Positions 28,284 to 37,061 of a DNA stretch of 64,000 bases are shown here, piece after piece. The translations under genes and the position numbers were made by a program. This DNA is from Bifidobacterium asteroides (lineage in GTDB: Bacteria > Actinomycetota > Actinomycetes > Actinomycetales > Bifidobacteriaceae), in NCBI RefSeq assembly GCF_019469425.1, contig NZ_CP048272.1, positions 744,001 to 808,000 of the forward strand, written 5' to 3'. How positions within the stretch are numbered: the first letter of the stretch is position 1; the number at the start of each line of letters is the position of its first letter. The notes beneath the pieces were generated by a model that was not told where the DNA came from, did not search any database, and saw nothing but the letters and a program-made list of their open reading frames with translations.

Positions 28284-29837
28284 GTGCCTTTGACCCACGA
28301 AAAACCGACCCAAGAGCACGACTCAGCGGTCTTTGATGCCCACCAGGACCCGCTCTCACACAAGTCCGAGGTGCTTACCGGCAGCGAAAGGCAGGTCGGA
28401 CGGTACCAGGATCAGGAGTGGGAGGAGCGAAGTCGGCGCAACGCCTTCCGCCATGTAGAGGGGCTGGGCGAGCTCCAGGACGTGACCGAGGTGGAATACC
28501 GCAAGGTCCGCTTGGAACGGGTGGTCCTGGTCGGCGTCTGGTCGGGTGTGCGGACCACAGTCGGTCAGGCCGAGGAGTCCCTGCGTGAGCTGGCCGCCCT
28601 GGCGCGGACTGCCGGGGCTGAGGTGCTGGACGGATTGCTCCAGCAGCGGTTCAAGCCGGATCCGGCCACCTACCTGGGTTCGGGCAAGGCGCGGGAGCTG
28701 GCAGACATCGTGGCCCGGCTGGGAGCCGACACCATCATCACCGATGACGACCTGCATCCCTCCCAGCGACGAGCGCTTGAGGATGTCACTAAGGTCAAGG
28801 TGGTCGACAGGACGGCCCTGATTCTGGACATCTTTGCCCAGCATGCCACCAGCCGAGAGGGCAAGGCCCAGGTGGAGCTGGCCCAATTGGAATACATGCT
28901 GCCTAGGCTGCGCGGCTGGGGTGGTTCTTTGTCCCGTCAGGCCGGAGGTCAAGCTGCCGGGCAGGCCGGCGGCATAGGCTCCCGCGGCCCTGGCGAAACC
29001 AAGATCGAGACCGACCGGAGAGTCATTAGGCGTCGGATTTCCCGGTTGAAGCGCCAGATTGCCCAGATGGCTCCTTCGCGCCAGGTCAAGCGTGGTTCCC
29101 GGCGGCGCTACCAGTTGCCGGCTGTGGCTGTGGTGGGGTATACCAACGCTGGCAAGTCTTCGTTGACCAACCGACTGACCGGGTCCGAGGAGCTGGTGGA
29201 GAACGCCCTCTTCGCCACCCTGGATACGGCCGTCAGACGCACCAAGGCGGCAGATGGCCGGCTCTACGTCTATGTGGACACGGTCGGGTTCGTCCGCCGC
29301 CTGCCCACCCAGCTGGTCGAGGCCTTCAAATCCACCCTGGAGGAGGTAGGGCAGTCCGACCTGATTCTCCATGTGGTGGACGGCTCCCACCCTGACCCCT
29401 TTGGCCAAATCAGGGCTGTGGACGCCGTGCTGGCAGACATCCCCGGCGCCGAGTCCATTCCCCGACTGCTGGTCTTCAACAAAGTGGATCTGATAGATCA
29501 GGACGCCCGGCAGCGGCTTGCCAACCTCGAACCCAAGTCCTTTCTGGTCTCAGCCAAGCAGGGCCAGGGTCTTGAGTCTCTGCGCAGGCGGGTTGAGGAG
29601 CTGCTGCCCGCTCCCGCTGTGCATGTCCAGGCCGTCCTGCCCTACACCAGCGGCTCCCTGCTGGAACAGGTGCGGCAGTTGGGACGGGTGGATTCATTGG
29701 AATACCGGGCCGACGGGGTTGCGCTGAGCGTTGATGTGGACGACCGGCTGGCGGCCGCCGTGCTTGAACAAGCCATTGACCAGAAGCCCTCGCAAGTTCC
29801 GGCGGATGACACGCCATCGGCCGGGCTGAACTCTTAA
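28284..29837 (+). CDS. hflX: GTPase HflX
   Basis: Ribosome-binding GTPase of 517 residues, which splits stalled or heat-damaged ribosomes. The N-terminal HflX domain (DPATYLGSGKARELAD), the glycine-rich linker GGIGSRGPGETKIETDRR, and the GTPase motifs G1 GYTNAGKSS, G3 DTVGF and G4 NKVDL are in order. The GTG at 28284 is used; a TTG two codons later has better spacing to GAGG and may be the true start. It is divergent from the methyltransferase gene. Confidence 0.95.
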   Translation: MPLTHEKPTQEHDSAVFDAHQDPLSHKSEVLTGSERQVGRYQDQEWEERSRRNAFRHVEGLGELQDVTEVEYRKVRLERVVLVGVWSGVRTTVGQAEESLRELAALARTAGAEVLDGLLQQRFKPDPATYLGSGKARELADIVARLGADTIITDDDLHPSQRRALEDVTKVKVVDRTALILDIFAQHATSREGKAQVELAQLEYMLPRLRGWGGSLSRQAGGQAAGQAGGIGSRGPGETKIETDRRVIRRRISRLKRQIAQMAPSRQVKRGSRRRYQLPAVAVVGYTNAGKSSLTNRLTGSEELVENALFATLDTAVRRTKAADGRLYVYVDTVGFVRRLPTQLVEAFKSTLEEVGQSDLILHVVDGSHPDPFGQIRAVDAVLADIPGAESIPRLLVFNKVDLIDQDARQRLANLEPKSFLVSAKQGQGLESLRRRVEELLPAPAVHVQAVLPYTSGSLLEQVRQLGRVDSLEYRADGVALSVDVDDRLAAAVLEQAIDQKPSQVPADDTPSAGLNS

Positions 29838-29872
29838 GGGCAGATGCACGCCAGGTCACCTATGCTGGGTAG

Positions 29873-30898
<1,026 letters not shown>

Positions 30899-30968
30899 GT
30901 ATTTCACGGAAACTCTTGCCTTGTGACCCCTGGTGGCATACTTTGGTGTCTGATGAATCGGGGTATGC

Positions 30969-31898
30969 ATGAGCGCTCATGAAGGTGTTGTCCAGGGCGG
31001 CGGGTCCGCTCATCGTCGAGAGTTGCTGACGACCTTGGCGCTGACGGGATCGGTCTTCGTGGCTGAAGTCGTCGGCGCCTTGGTCACCCGCAGCCTGGCC
31101 TTGCTGGTCGACGCCGGGCACATGATGACCGACATGGCCGTGCTGATCGCCTCCACCGTCACTGCAGTGTTGATGGAGCGCCGCCCCACAAACCGGCGGA
31201 CCTGGGGATGGTCCCGTCTGGAGGTCATCACAGCGGCTGGCGGTGCTCTGGTCCTTTTGGCTGTGGGCATCTACGCCATTGTGGAGGCTGTCTTGCGGCT
31301 CTGGTCGCCTGGGCGGGACCAAGTCCATCAGCAGGGGCTGCTGCTCTTTTTCGGTTTTTTGGGCCTGGCTGCCAATGTGGGGTCCATCCTGGTCCTGGCT
31401 TCCGGGCACAAGGACAACCTGAACATGCGTGCCGCCTTTCTCGAAGTGGTCAACGATGCATTGGGCTCGGTGGCGGTTCTGATATCAGCTGTGGTCATGA
31501 TGGCCACCGGTTGGGCTGGATTCGATGCCGTAGCGGGAGGCCTAATCGCTCTGCTGATGATTCCCCGCGCAATCAAGCTCCTGGCCAGCAGCGTCTCTGT
31601 CCTTCTTGAGGAAACCCCGCCGGAGCTCGACATGGCCAAGGTCAGAAAGCACCTGGAGGACGTGCCTGGCGTGCTTGAGGTTCATGACCTGCATGCCAAC
31701 AGCGTTTCCACCGGTCTGCCGCAGCTGACGGCGCATGTGATTGTGCGTCAGGGCACCTCGGCAGTCGAAAACGAACGTATTCTGACCAGCATGCAACGCT
31801 GCCTGCGCGACCATTTCCCGGTCTCGGTCGAGCATACGACCTTTCAAATAGAACCGCAGGGCCACCGGGACAGCAGCGGCGAGCATTTGGACATGTAA
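30969..31898 (+). CDS. Cation diffusion facilitator (CDF) metal efflux transporter
   Basis: Membrane protein of 309 residues with about six helices and a cytoplasmic C-terminal domain, which exports divalent metals by proton exchange. The helix 2 metal site is VDAGHMMTD (His and Asp). In helix 5 the aligned pair is Glu and Asp (FLEVVNDALGS) where CzcD/ZitB proteins have His and Asp. This could alter metal choice. The ATG at 30969 is used. It converges on lexA with three bases between stop codons. Confidence 0.9.
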   Translation: MSAHEGVVQGGGSAHRRELLTTLALTGSVFVAEVVGALVTRSLALLVDAGHMMTDMAVLIASTVTAVLMERRPTNRRTWGWSRLEVITAAGGALVLLAVGIYAIVEAVLRLWSPGRDQVHQQGLLLFFGFLGLAANVGSILVLASGHKDNLNMRAAFLEVVNDALGSVAVLISAVVMMATGWAGFDAVAGGLIALLMIPRAIKLLASSVSVLLEETPPELDMAKVRKHLEDVPGVLEVHDLHANSVSTGLPQLTAHVIVRQGTSAVENERILTSMQRCLRDHFPVSVEHTTFQIEPQGHRDSSGEHLDM

Positions 31899-31901
31899 CC
31901 T

Positions 31902-32690
31902 TCAGACCTTGCGCAGAACGGTGACCACCTTGCCCATGATGACGGCGTGGGTGCCGTCAATGGGGGAGTAGCCCGGGTTGTGGGGAATCAGCCAAACGTG
32001 GCCCTCCTCGCGTCGGAAGGTCTTTACCGTGGCCCCATCGTCCAGCAGGGCCGCGACGATATCTCCGTTCTCGGCCTCCTGCTGGCGGCGGACGACCACG
32101 AAGTCCCCGTCGCAGATGGCGGCGTCAACCATGGAATCCCCATGGACCTCAAGCATGAAGAGCTCGCCGGATCCGGTCAGACGTTGGGGCAGACGCATGA
32201 CATCGTCCACATGCTGCTCGGCCAGAATGGGCTGGCCGGCGGCGATTCTGCCGACCAGGGGCACGTCGCGCGACTGCATGATGGCCTCGTCGGTCTGTGT
32301 GTCGGGGAAAGGCACGATCCTGGCAGTTCCTGCTGTCGGCTCAGGGCGGTCCTGGACCAGCTCTATAGCGCGTCCCTTGTTGGCAGTCAGGCGAATGTAG
32401 CCCAGATCCTGCAGGACCTGAAGCTGGTGCTTGACGGAAGAAGTGCTGCGCAATCCCGCGTCTTTGCCGATTTCCCTGTAGGAGGGCAGGAAACCACGCT
32501 CTGACAGGTGCCGCTTGATAGCTTCCAGCACCCTGGCCTGGCGATCGGTCAGCTTGGGCCGGGGTCCCTGGTTCGCGTTTTCGGTGCTGGCGGAAGTTTC
32601 AGCGGTTTCCTGAGAGCAGGCGCTGTTAGCAGCAGCGGACTGGTTGAGGGAGCTCGTAGCCGTGGACCCGGTAAAGGGGATTGTACTCAC
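31902..32690 (-). CDS. lexA: SOS repressor LexA
   Basis: Repressor of the DNA-damage response, 262 residues. A Ser/Ala-rich leader of about 42 residues precedes the winged helix-turn-helix (LTDRQARVLEAIKRHL ... SYREIGKDAGLRS). The S24 protease domain has the self-cleavage bond at Ala151-Gly152, the nucleophile Ser186 in GDSMVD and Lys223 in ATVKTF. The promoter region carries a LexA box at 32746-32761, so the gene represses itself. It is divergent from a LysM protein and nrdR, the arrangement found in mycobacteria and corynebacteria. Confidence 0.96.
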   Translation of the reverse strand: MSTIPFTGSTATSSLNQSAAANSACSQETAETSASTENANQGPRPKLTDRQARVLEAIKRHLSERGFLPSYREIGKDAGLRSTSSVKHQLQVLQDLGYIRLTANKGRAIELVQDRPEPTAGTARIVPFPDTQTDEAIMQSRDVPLVGRIAAGQPILAEQHVDDVMRLPQRLTGSGELFMLEVHGDSMVDAAICDGDFVVVRRQQEAENGDIVAALLDDGATVKTFRREEGHVWLIPHNPGYSPIDGTHAVIMGKVVTVLRKV

Positions 32691-32720
32691 GATGGGCTCC
32701 TTTCCTTGGAAACTGAACTC

Positions 32721-32749
32721 AGTCTATCCTGCCTGAAGTGAAAAATCAA
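32721..32749 (-). promoter_or_regulatory. lexA promoter
   Basis: On the minus strand TTGATT (32749-32744), a 17-base spacer, then TAGACT (32726-32721). The -35 hexamer overlaps LexA box 1, which fits autorepression. Confidence 0.55.
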
Positions 32750-32761
32750 ACAAATGTTCGA
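32746..32761. promoter_or_regulatory. LexA (SOS) box 1
   Basis: TCAAACAAATGTTCGA matches the Gram-positive SOS box TCGAAC-N4-GTTCGA with one mismatch. It overlaps the lexA -35. Confidence 0.8.
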
Positions 32762-32768
32762 ATCGGCC

Positions 32769-32797
32769 TTGCCAAAAAGCCGTCGCGGTGTCAGAAT
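32769..32797 (+). promoter_or_regulatory. Promoter of the LysM division suppressor
   Basis: TTGCCA (32769-32774), a 17-base spacer and CAGAAT (32792-32797). LexA box 2 starts at the next base, so LexA would cover the start of transcription. Confidence 0.5.
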
Positions 32798-32813
32798 GAG
32801 AACATCTGTTCGA
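32798..32813. promoter_or_regulatory. LexA (SOS) box 2
   Basis: GAGAACATCTGTTCGA: perfect right half GTTCGA and AGAAC left half against the SOS consensus. It abuts box 3 with no gap. Confidence 0.75.
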
Positions 32814-32829
32814 TAGAACAAATGTTCGA
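32814..32829. promoter_or_regulatory. LexA (SOS) box 3
   Basis: TAGAACAAATGTTCGA: same half-sites as box 2, centre to centre 16 bases. It ends one base before the AGAGG ribosome site of the LysM gene. Confidence 0.8.
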
Positions 32830-32841
32830 AAGAGGTGTGCC

Positions 32842-33270
32842 GTGGTTGTTCGTGCCTGTGCCGGTTCCCGCATATCTATGCCGTTGAACCTGCCCTCGGC
32901 CTGCCGGACGTATGCCAGTCCCCTGTTCTCGTCCGTCATGCTTCGCCTTCGCCGAGCTGCCAAAGCCTGTGTGTCCGAGCAGGGTTTTGTGAGTGCCAAC
33001 GTGCGAAGATTCGCGGTTTTTCTTGCAGTCGCGGCTCTGACCCTGGCTGGGTTTGGATGGACGGCTCGACCGGCCAGCTCCGCTCCAGGGCCGCAGGAGG
33101 TCATCACAAGAACAGTTCGTCCGGGAGATAGTGTTTGGTCCTATGCGGCCTCCATCACCCCGCAAGGTGAGGATGTCACTAAGAACGTTGACCATATCAT
33201 GCAGATCAACAAGATGTCCTCGCCCAACCTGCGCGTTGGTGACCGAATTCTGATTCCCAGCGACGATTGA
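32842..33270 (+). CDS. LysM-domain SOS cell division suppressor (YneA/DivS/ChiZ-like)
   Basis: Protein of 142 residues with one membrane helix (about residues 57-76, FAVFLAVAALTLAGFGW) and a C-terminal LysM domain (TVRPGDSVWSYAA ... NLRVGDRILIP) that binds peptidoglycan outside the membrane. By position and architecture it matches the SOS-induced suppressors YneA of Bacillus, DivS of Corynebacterium and ChiZ (Rv2719c) of Mycobacterium, which delay division while DNA is repaired. The GTG at 32842 has AGAGG six bases upstream; an ATG at 32938 would give a 110-residue form. LexA boxes 2 and 3 lie directly upstream. Sequence identity to those proteins outside LysM is low, so the function is inferred. 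Confidence 0.85.
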   Translation: MVVRACAGSRISMPLNLPSACRTYASPLFSSVMLRLRRAAKACVSEQGFVSANVRRFAVFLAVAALTLAGFGWTARPASSAPGPQEVITRTVRPGDSVWSYAASITPQGEDVTKNVDHIMQINKMSSPNLRVGDRILIPSDD

Positions 33271-33427
33271 GGCAGGCACTTCCGATCCAGAGAATTAACA
33301 ACGAGGCTTCAATGACTTGCTGCATGGATGAAGGTAGTGGCTGAATTCAAGGAGTATGTCCAGGAATATAAGCTGATAGGCCTGGTACACGTGGGTCTTG
33401 AGGTTCTTTGGCGCTATGATATTACAT

Positions 33428-33910
33428 ATGCATTGTCCTTTCTGCCAGAATCCCGATACCAAGGTTGTGGATACGCGAATCAGTGACGACGGCCATGCCA
33501 TCAGACGCCGTCGTGAGTGCCCGCAATGCTCGCGTCGGTTCACCACGGTGGAGACCTCGATTCTCCTGGTCATGAAACGCTCGGGCAATGCCGAGCCCTT
33601 TAACCGCGACAAGGTCATCTCTGGCGTGAGGAAGGCCTGCCAGGGCAGGCCCATCGATGAGAAGGACCTGAAGCTCCTGGGCCAGCAGGTCGAAGAGGAT
33701 CTACGCTCACGCGGCCTGGCTCAGGTGGATTCGGAAGAGGTCGGCAGAGCCATCCTGAAGCCTCTCAGGGAATTGGACGAGGTGGCCTATCTGCGCTTCG
33801 CCTCGGTCTATCGCAACTTCGGCAACCTGGAGGACTTCCAGCAGGCCATCGATACCCTGCGCGCCGAAGACCGGTCAGCTGAAGAGCAGTCTGGGACTGC
33901 ACAGTCCTGA
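33428..33910 (+). CDS. nrdR: Transcriptional repressor NrdR
   Basis: Repressor of ribonucleotide reductase genes, 160 residues. A zinc ribbon opens the protein ([13 protein letters not shown] ... [10 protein letters not shown]), followed by the ATP-cone domain that senses ATP/dATP. The ATG at 33428 is fixed by the invariant CPFC start although the ribosome site is weak. The order lexA, LysM suppressor, nrdR is shared with other Actinobacteria. No nrd gene is in the window. Confidence 0.96.
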   Translation: MHCPFCQNPDTKVVDTRISDDGHAIRRRRECPQCSRRFTTVETSILLVMKRSGNAEPFNRDKVISGVRKACQGRPIDEKDLKLLGQQVEEDLRSRGLAQVDSEEVGRAILKPLRELDEVAYLRFASVYRNFGNLEDFQQAIDTLRAEDRSAEEQSGTAQS

Positions 33911-33958
33911 AATCAGCTATGCTGGCCCATTCCATTCTGACTGCAGGAAGCCATACTG

Positions 33959-34005
33959 CCACAGGCCTGCAGCATCCGTCACTGTGTGACGGGGCTGGCC
34001 TGTGG
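33959..34005. terminator. Nested hairpin between convergent nrdR and the helicase
   Basis: Outer perfect 9-base stem CCACAGGCC (33959-33967) / GGCCTGTGG (33997-34005) encloses a perfect 7-base stem CCGTCAC (33976-33982) / GTGACGG (33986-33992) with a TGT loop. It is GC-rich and lies between two converging genes, so it may stop transcription from both sides. No T tract follows on either strand. Confidence 0.5.
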
Positions 34006-34055
34006 CCGGAGGTGAACGGGGCGCCAGGCACGATATGGACATGGCACCACGGAAC

Positions 34056-36290
34056 TCATCCCAGGTCCAGCAACCTCTGATCCTCGGATGTCTGGGCGAT
34101 GACCAGCTCCTGGGTCGGGCGTGTCATAGCCACGTAAAGGTCGGCTGCCGCGCTCAGCCTGGAGGGGGCTTCATCCTGAATGGCTCCAGGCTCTACCAGA
34201 ACCACGGCGTCGAATTCCAGACCCTTGGTGTGGCCGGTGGCCGTGACCGTGATCTGACGCTCCTGAGCCTCATCAATATGAAGCCGTGAGCTGACCTCGG
34301 CTTCCAGGGCGCTGGGAACGATGATGGCCAGGCGTCCGGTACCGTCTTTGCCCAGATGACGTTCCGCCAATTGGCCCACCAAGTCAGGCAGCTGGTCCAG
34401 CAGGCTGGCCTGATCGTCAGCCCGCAGACGGCTGACCGATCCCTCCACCTCGCGCACGGCCTTGAGCGTGGAAACCTTAAGACCTTCGGAGGCAGCGAAG
34501 GAGGAGGCCAGGTTGGATACCTGACGAGGGTTGCGATAGTCGATGGTCAGCTGCCGCAGGTCCCATCCGTCCGGGCCGAAGAGCGTGTCCATAGTTGAGG
34601 CCCAGGACCTGGTGCCGCCAAGTGCCGCCGTCTGGGCCACATCCCCAACGATGGTGAAGGACCGGGATGGGCAACGCCGGACCAGCATCCTCCAGTCCAT
34701 GGCCGTCAGCTCTTGGGCCTCGTCGACCACGATGTGCCCGTAGACCCATTCACGGTCGGCGGCCGCCTGAGTGGCTGCCTGGTTTTCGTCCTCGCCATTG
34801 ATGGAATCCAGCAGCATCTGCGAGGTCACGATGCCTGTGCCGATGCCGTTCTGGGCCAAGGTGTCGCTGGCAAACCGGTTTTCCTCGTCGCGGCGGGCCT
34901 TTTCAGCCTGGTCACGATCCGCCTGGCGGGGGTCGGGGCCCAGAAGCTCCATGGCCTCATCTAGGACGGGGATGTCGGATACGGTCAGTTCGGCGCCGTT
35001 TTGGCGGGTCAGCAGGTCAATCTGCTCTGGAGTCAACCATGGTGCGAACCGGCGGAGACGGTCCGGCCTGGACCAGAGATCGTTGACCAGCCAGCGGGGG
35101 TTCATAGGCAGCCAGGCCAGATTGAGGGTTCGCCGCACCTGGTCGTTCAGCCGGAGCAGGGAGGTGACCCGGGCAAGTTCCTCGGCTCCGGGCTGATAGT
35201 CCACTCCCTCGGCGTAACGGGCGGTCATGGCGTTCAGGGCCGAGCGCACGAAGGTGTTCCTGGCCTTGTTGTGGGGCTGGTGGCTGCGTCGGGCATCGAC
35301 CAAAGCCCGTTCCAGGTCGACCGCCAGCATGGGGACTGCCACCCCATCCACCTTGACCGTGGGCAGGGAGGCAGGTACTCGCTCCCGGGATGCGACGGCG
35401 TTGGCTACGGCCTCGGCCATGCGGATGTCCCCCTTGAGCCGGGCCACGTGCGGGTCCTCCTGGCGTTCAGTGCTGATGCCGGGGATGAGGTCGCCCATGG
35501 TTCGGCTGAGTACTCCGGTCTCGCCCAGGGAGGGCAGGACCTGGTCGATGTAGTGCAGAAAGGCGTTGCTGGGCCCGATGATCAGCACGCCCGAACTCTC
35601 CAGTCTGCGCCGGTGGGTGTAGAGCAGGTAGGCCGCCCGGTGCAGGGCCACGGCGGTCTTGCCGGTGCCTGGTCCTCCCTGGACCACCAACGGGCGCGTC
35701 ATGGGGGAGCGGATGATCCGGTCCTGTTCTGCCTGGATGGTGGCCACGATGTCGGTCATCTGCCCGGTGCGGCGGCTGGACAGGGATGCCATGAGCGCAC
35801 CTTCGCCAGCAAGAGTGCCGCCTTGGGCCGCCTTGTCTACCTCAGGGGCTGACAGGTCCAGAACCTCATCCTCGATGCCGGTGACCTGGCGGAAGTTGAG
35901 GGTGATGTGCCGACGCATGACGATGTCGCCGTGGTCCGCCGGGGTCGCCTCGTAGAAGGGGCGTGCGGCCTCTGCCCGCCAGTCGGTCAGGATGGGCTCG
36001 TGGTTGCCGTCCAGCAGGCCCAGCCGTCCAATGTAACGCCGGCCGCCCTGGACAGTATCCAATCGGCCGAAGACCAAGCGGTCCTCAACGGCCCGCAGTT
36101 GGGTGAGCCGATCCTCATACATGTTGGCGAAGGAATCCCGCTCGGTCCGCTGGGTAGGGGATCCGTGGGAGCCGGCGGCCCGGACCGCGTCCAGTCTGGT
36201 TCTGGCCTGTGCCCGCAGCTCGTCCAGACGGCTGTAGGCCCTGTCCACCGCCGTCTGCTCTTCATGCAGCTGTGAGGAATAGCTCGACAT
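34056..36290 (-). CDS. HelD-type UvrD-like helicase (RNA polymerase recycling factor family)
   Basis: Superfamily 1 ATPase of 744 residues. A coiled-coil N-terminus (HEEQTAVDRAYSRLDELRAQ) and a region around RYIGRLGLLDGNHEPILTDWRA mark it as HelD-like rather than a DNA-repair UvrD. Walker A is VVQGGPGTGKTAVALHRAAYLL; Walker B is HIVVDEAQELTAMDW; motif VI is YVAMTRPTQEL. HelD proteins dislodge RNA polymerase from DNA, and some actinobacterial members (HelR) give rifampicin tolerance. The ATG at 36290 is chosen; a TTG 42 bases upstream is less likely. Which HelD class it belongs to needs alignment. Confidence 0.88.
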   Translation of the reverse strand: MSSYSSQLHEEQTAVDRAYSRLDELRAQARTRLDAVRAAGSHGSPTQRTERDSFANMYEDRLTQLRAVEDRLVFGRLDTVQGGRRYIGRLGLLDGNHEPILTDWRAEAARPFYEATPADHGDIVMRRHITLNFRQVTGIEDEVLDLSAPEVDKAAQGGTLAGEGALMASLSSRRTGQMTDIVATIQAEQDRIIRSPMTRPLVVQGGPGTGKTAVALHRAAYLLYTHRRRLESSGVLIIGPSNAFLHYIDQVLPSLGETGVLSRTMGDLIPGISTERQEDPHVARLKGDIRMAEAVANAVASRERVPASLPTVKVDGVAVPMLAVDLERALVDARRSHQPHNKARNTFVRSALNAMTARYAEGVDYQPGAEELARVTSLLRLNDQVRRTLNLAWLPMNPRWLVNDLWSRPDRLRRFAPWLTPEQIDLLTRQNGAELTVSDIPVLDEAMELLGPDPRQADRDQAEKARRDEENRFASDTLAQNGIGTGIVTSQMLLDSINGEDENQAATQAAADREWVYGHIVVDEAQELTAMDWRMLVRRCPSRSFTIVGDVAQTAALGGTRSWASTMDTLFGPDGWDLRQLTIDYRNPRQVSNLASSFAASEGLKVSTLKAVREVEGSVSRLRADDQASLLDQLPDLVGQLAERHLGKDGTGRLAIIVPSALEAEVSSRLHIDEAQERQITVTATGHTKGLEFDAVVLVEPGAIQDEAPSRLSAAADLYVAMTRPTQELVIAQTSEDQRLLDLG

Positions 36291-36473
36291 GTGCGTCCAT
36301 TCTGTCCAATGCTCAAAAATCGGATGATCCAATATACCGCTCGAACTCTACTTTTCCAGCCCGGCGGACCCTTGGCCGCGCCCTCTTTGCCAAGTGGCGA
36401 AACGCCGGGGCGGACCCTTCGGCGGGGCGAATGGTTGGGTTTGGGCATGGATTGGTGTCAAGGTGGTGAGCAA

Positions 36474-36498
36474 TGGGGATAAGTGGGGTAAAGTGGGG
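36474..36498 (+). promoter_or_regulatory. MraZ boxes (three direct repeats)
   Basis: TGGGG occurs at 36474-36478, 36484-36488 and 36494-36498, each separated by five bases. This is the known MraZ binding pattern (TGGGN repeats with 5-base spacers). It lies about 70 bases before mraZ and predicts autoregulation of the dcw cluster. Confidence 0.8.
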
Positions 36499-36567
36499 AG
36501 CATTGCGTAGGGGACGCTACCCGATGGGGTCGTCCCACGGTTACCAGACTGGCATTGGAGGTGGGGC

Positions 36568-37050
36568 ATGGCCAATATGCACGACGCTGATGCCGCTTCG
36601 CCTCCCCTGCCGCCCATGCTTTTGGGCACCTACACACCCAAGATGGATTCCAAGGGCCGCCTGGCTTTACCTGCCAAGTTCCGCGCCCAGCTGGGTCAGG
36701 GCCTGGTCATGGCCCGCGGCCAGGAACGCTGCGTCAGTCTGCTGCCCACTGAGGAATTTCGGAGGATGGCCGTGCGCATTCAGCACACCTCCATGGGCGA
36801 CAAGTCGGCCAGGGACTACCTGCGCGTATTTCTGTCCGGCGCCGTCGACCAGGTTCCCGACAAGCAGGGCCGCATCCTGGTCCCGCCTATGCTGCGCTCT
36901 TATGCACGGTTGACCGGCCCGGTCGCGGTCATCGGCGTTGGTACCCGTGCCGAGATCTGGGACCAGGATTCCTGGACTGCCTACTTGGAGAGCAAGGAGC
37001 AGGGCTACGCCGACATTGCCGACGATGTTCTTCCGGCGGTGGATTGCTGA
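36568..37050 (+). CDS. mraZ: Transcriptional regulator MraZ
   Basis: AbrB-fold DNA-binding protein of 160 residues that controls the division and wall cluster. Two SpoVT-AbrB-like halves are visible, each with a conserved core (PKMDSKGRLALPAKFR and PDKQGRILVPPMLR). It has a 17-residue N-terminal extension before LLGTYTPKMD. Its operator repeats lie at 36474-36498. ATG at 36568 follows GGAGGTGGGGC. rsmH follows with a start just after its stop. Confidence 0.96.
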   Translation: MANMHDADAASPPLPPMLLGTYTPKMDSKGRLALPAKFRAQLGQGLVMARGQERCVSLLPTEEFRRMAVRIQHTSMGDKSARDYLRVFLSGAVDQVPDKQGRILVPPMLRSYARLTGPVAVIGVGTRAEIWDQDSWTAYLESKEQGYADIADDVLPAVDC

Positions 37051-37061
37051 TGGAGGCCCTC

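Noticed and set aside
33271-33427. Possible NrdR boxes before nrdR
   Set aside because: No pair matching the ACACwATATwTwGTGT-like consensus was found.
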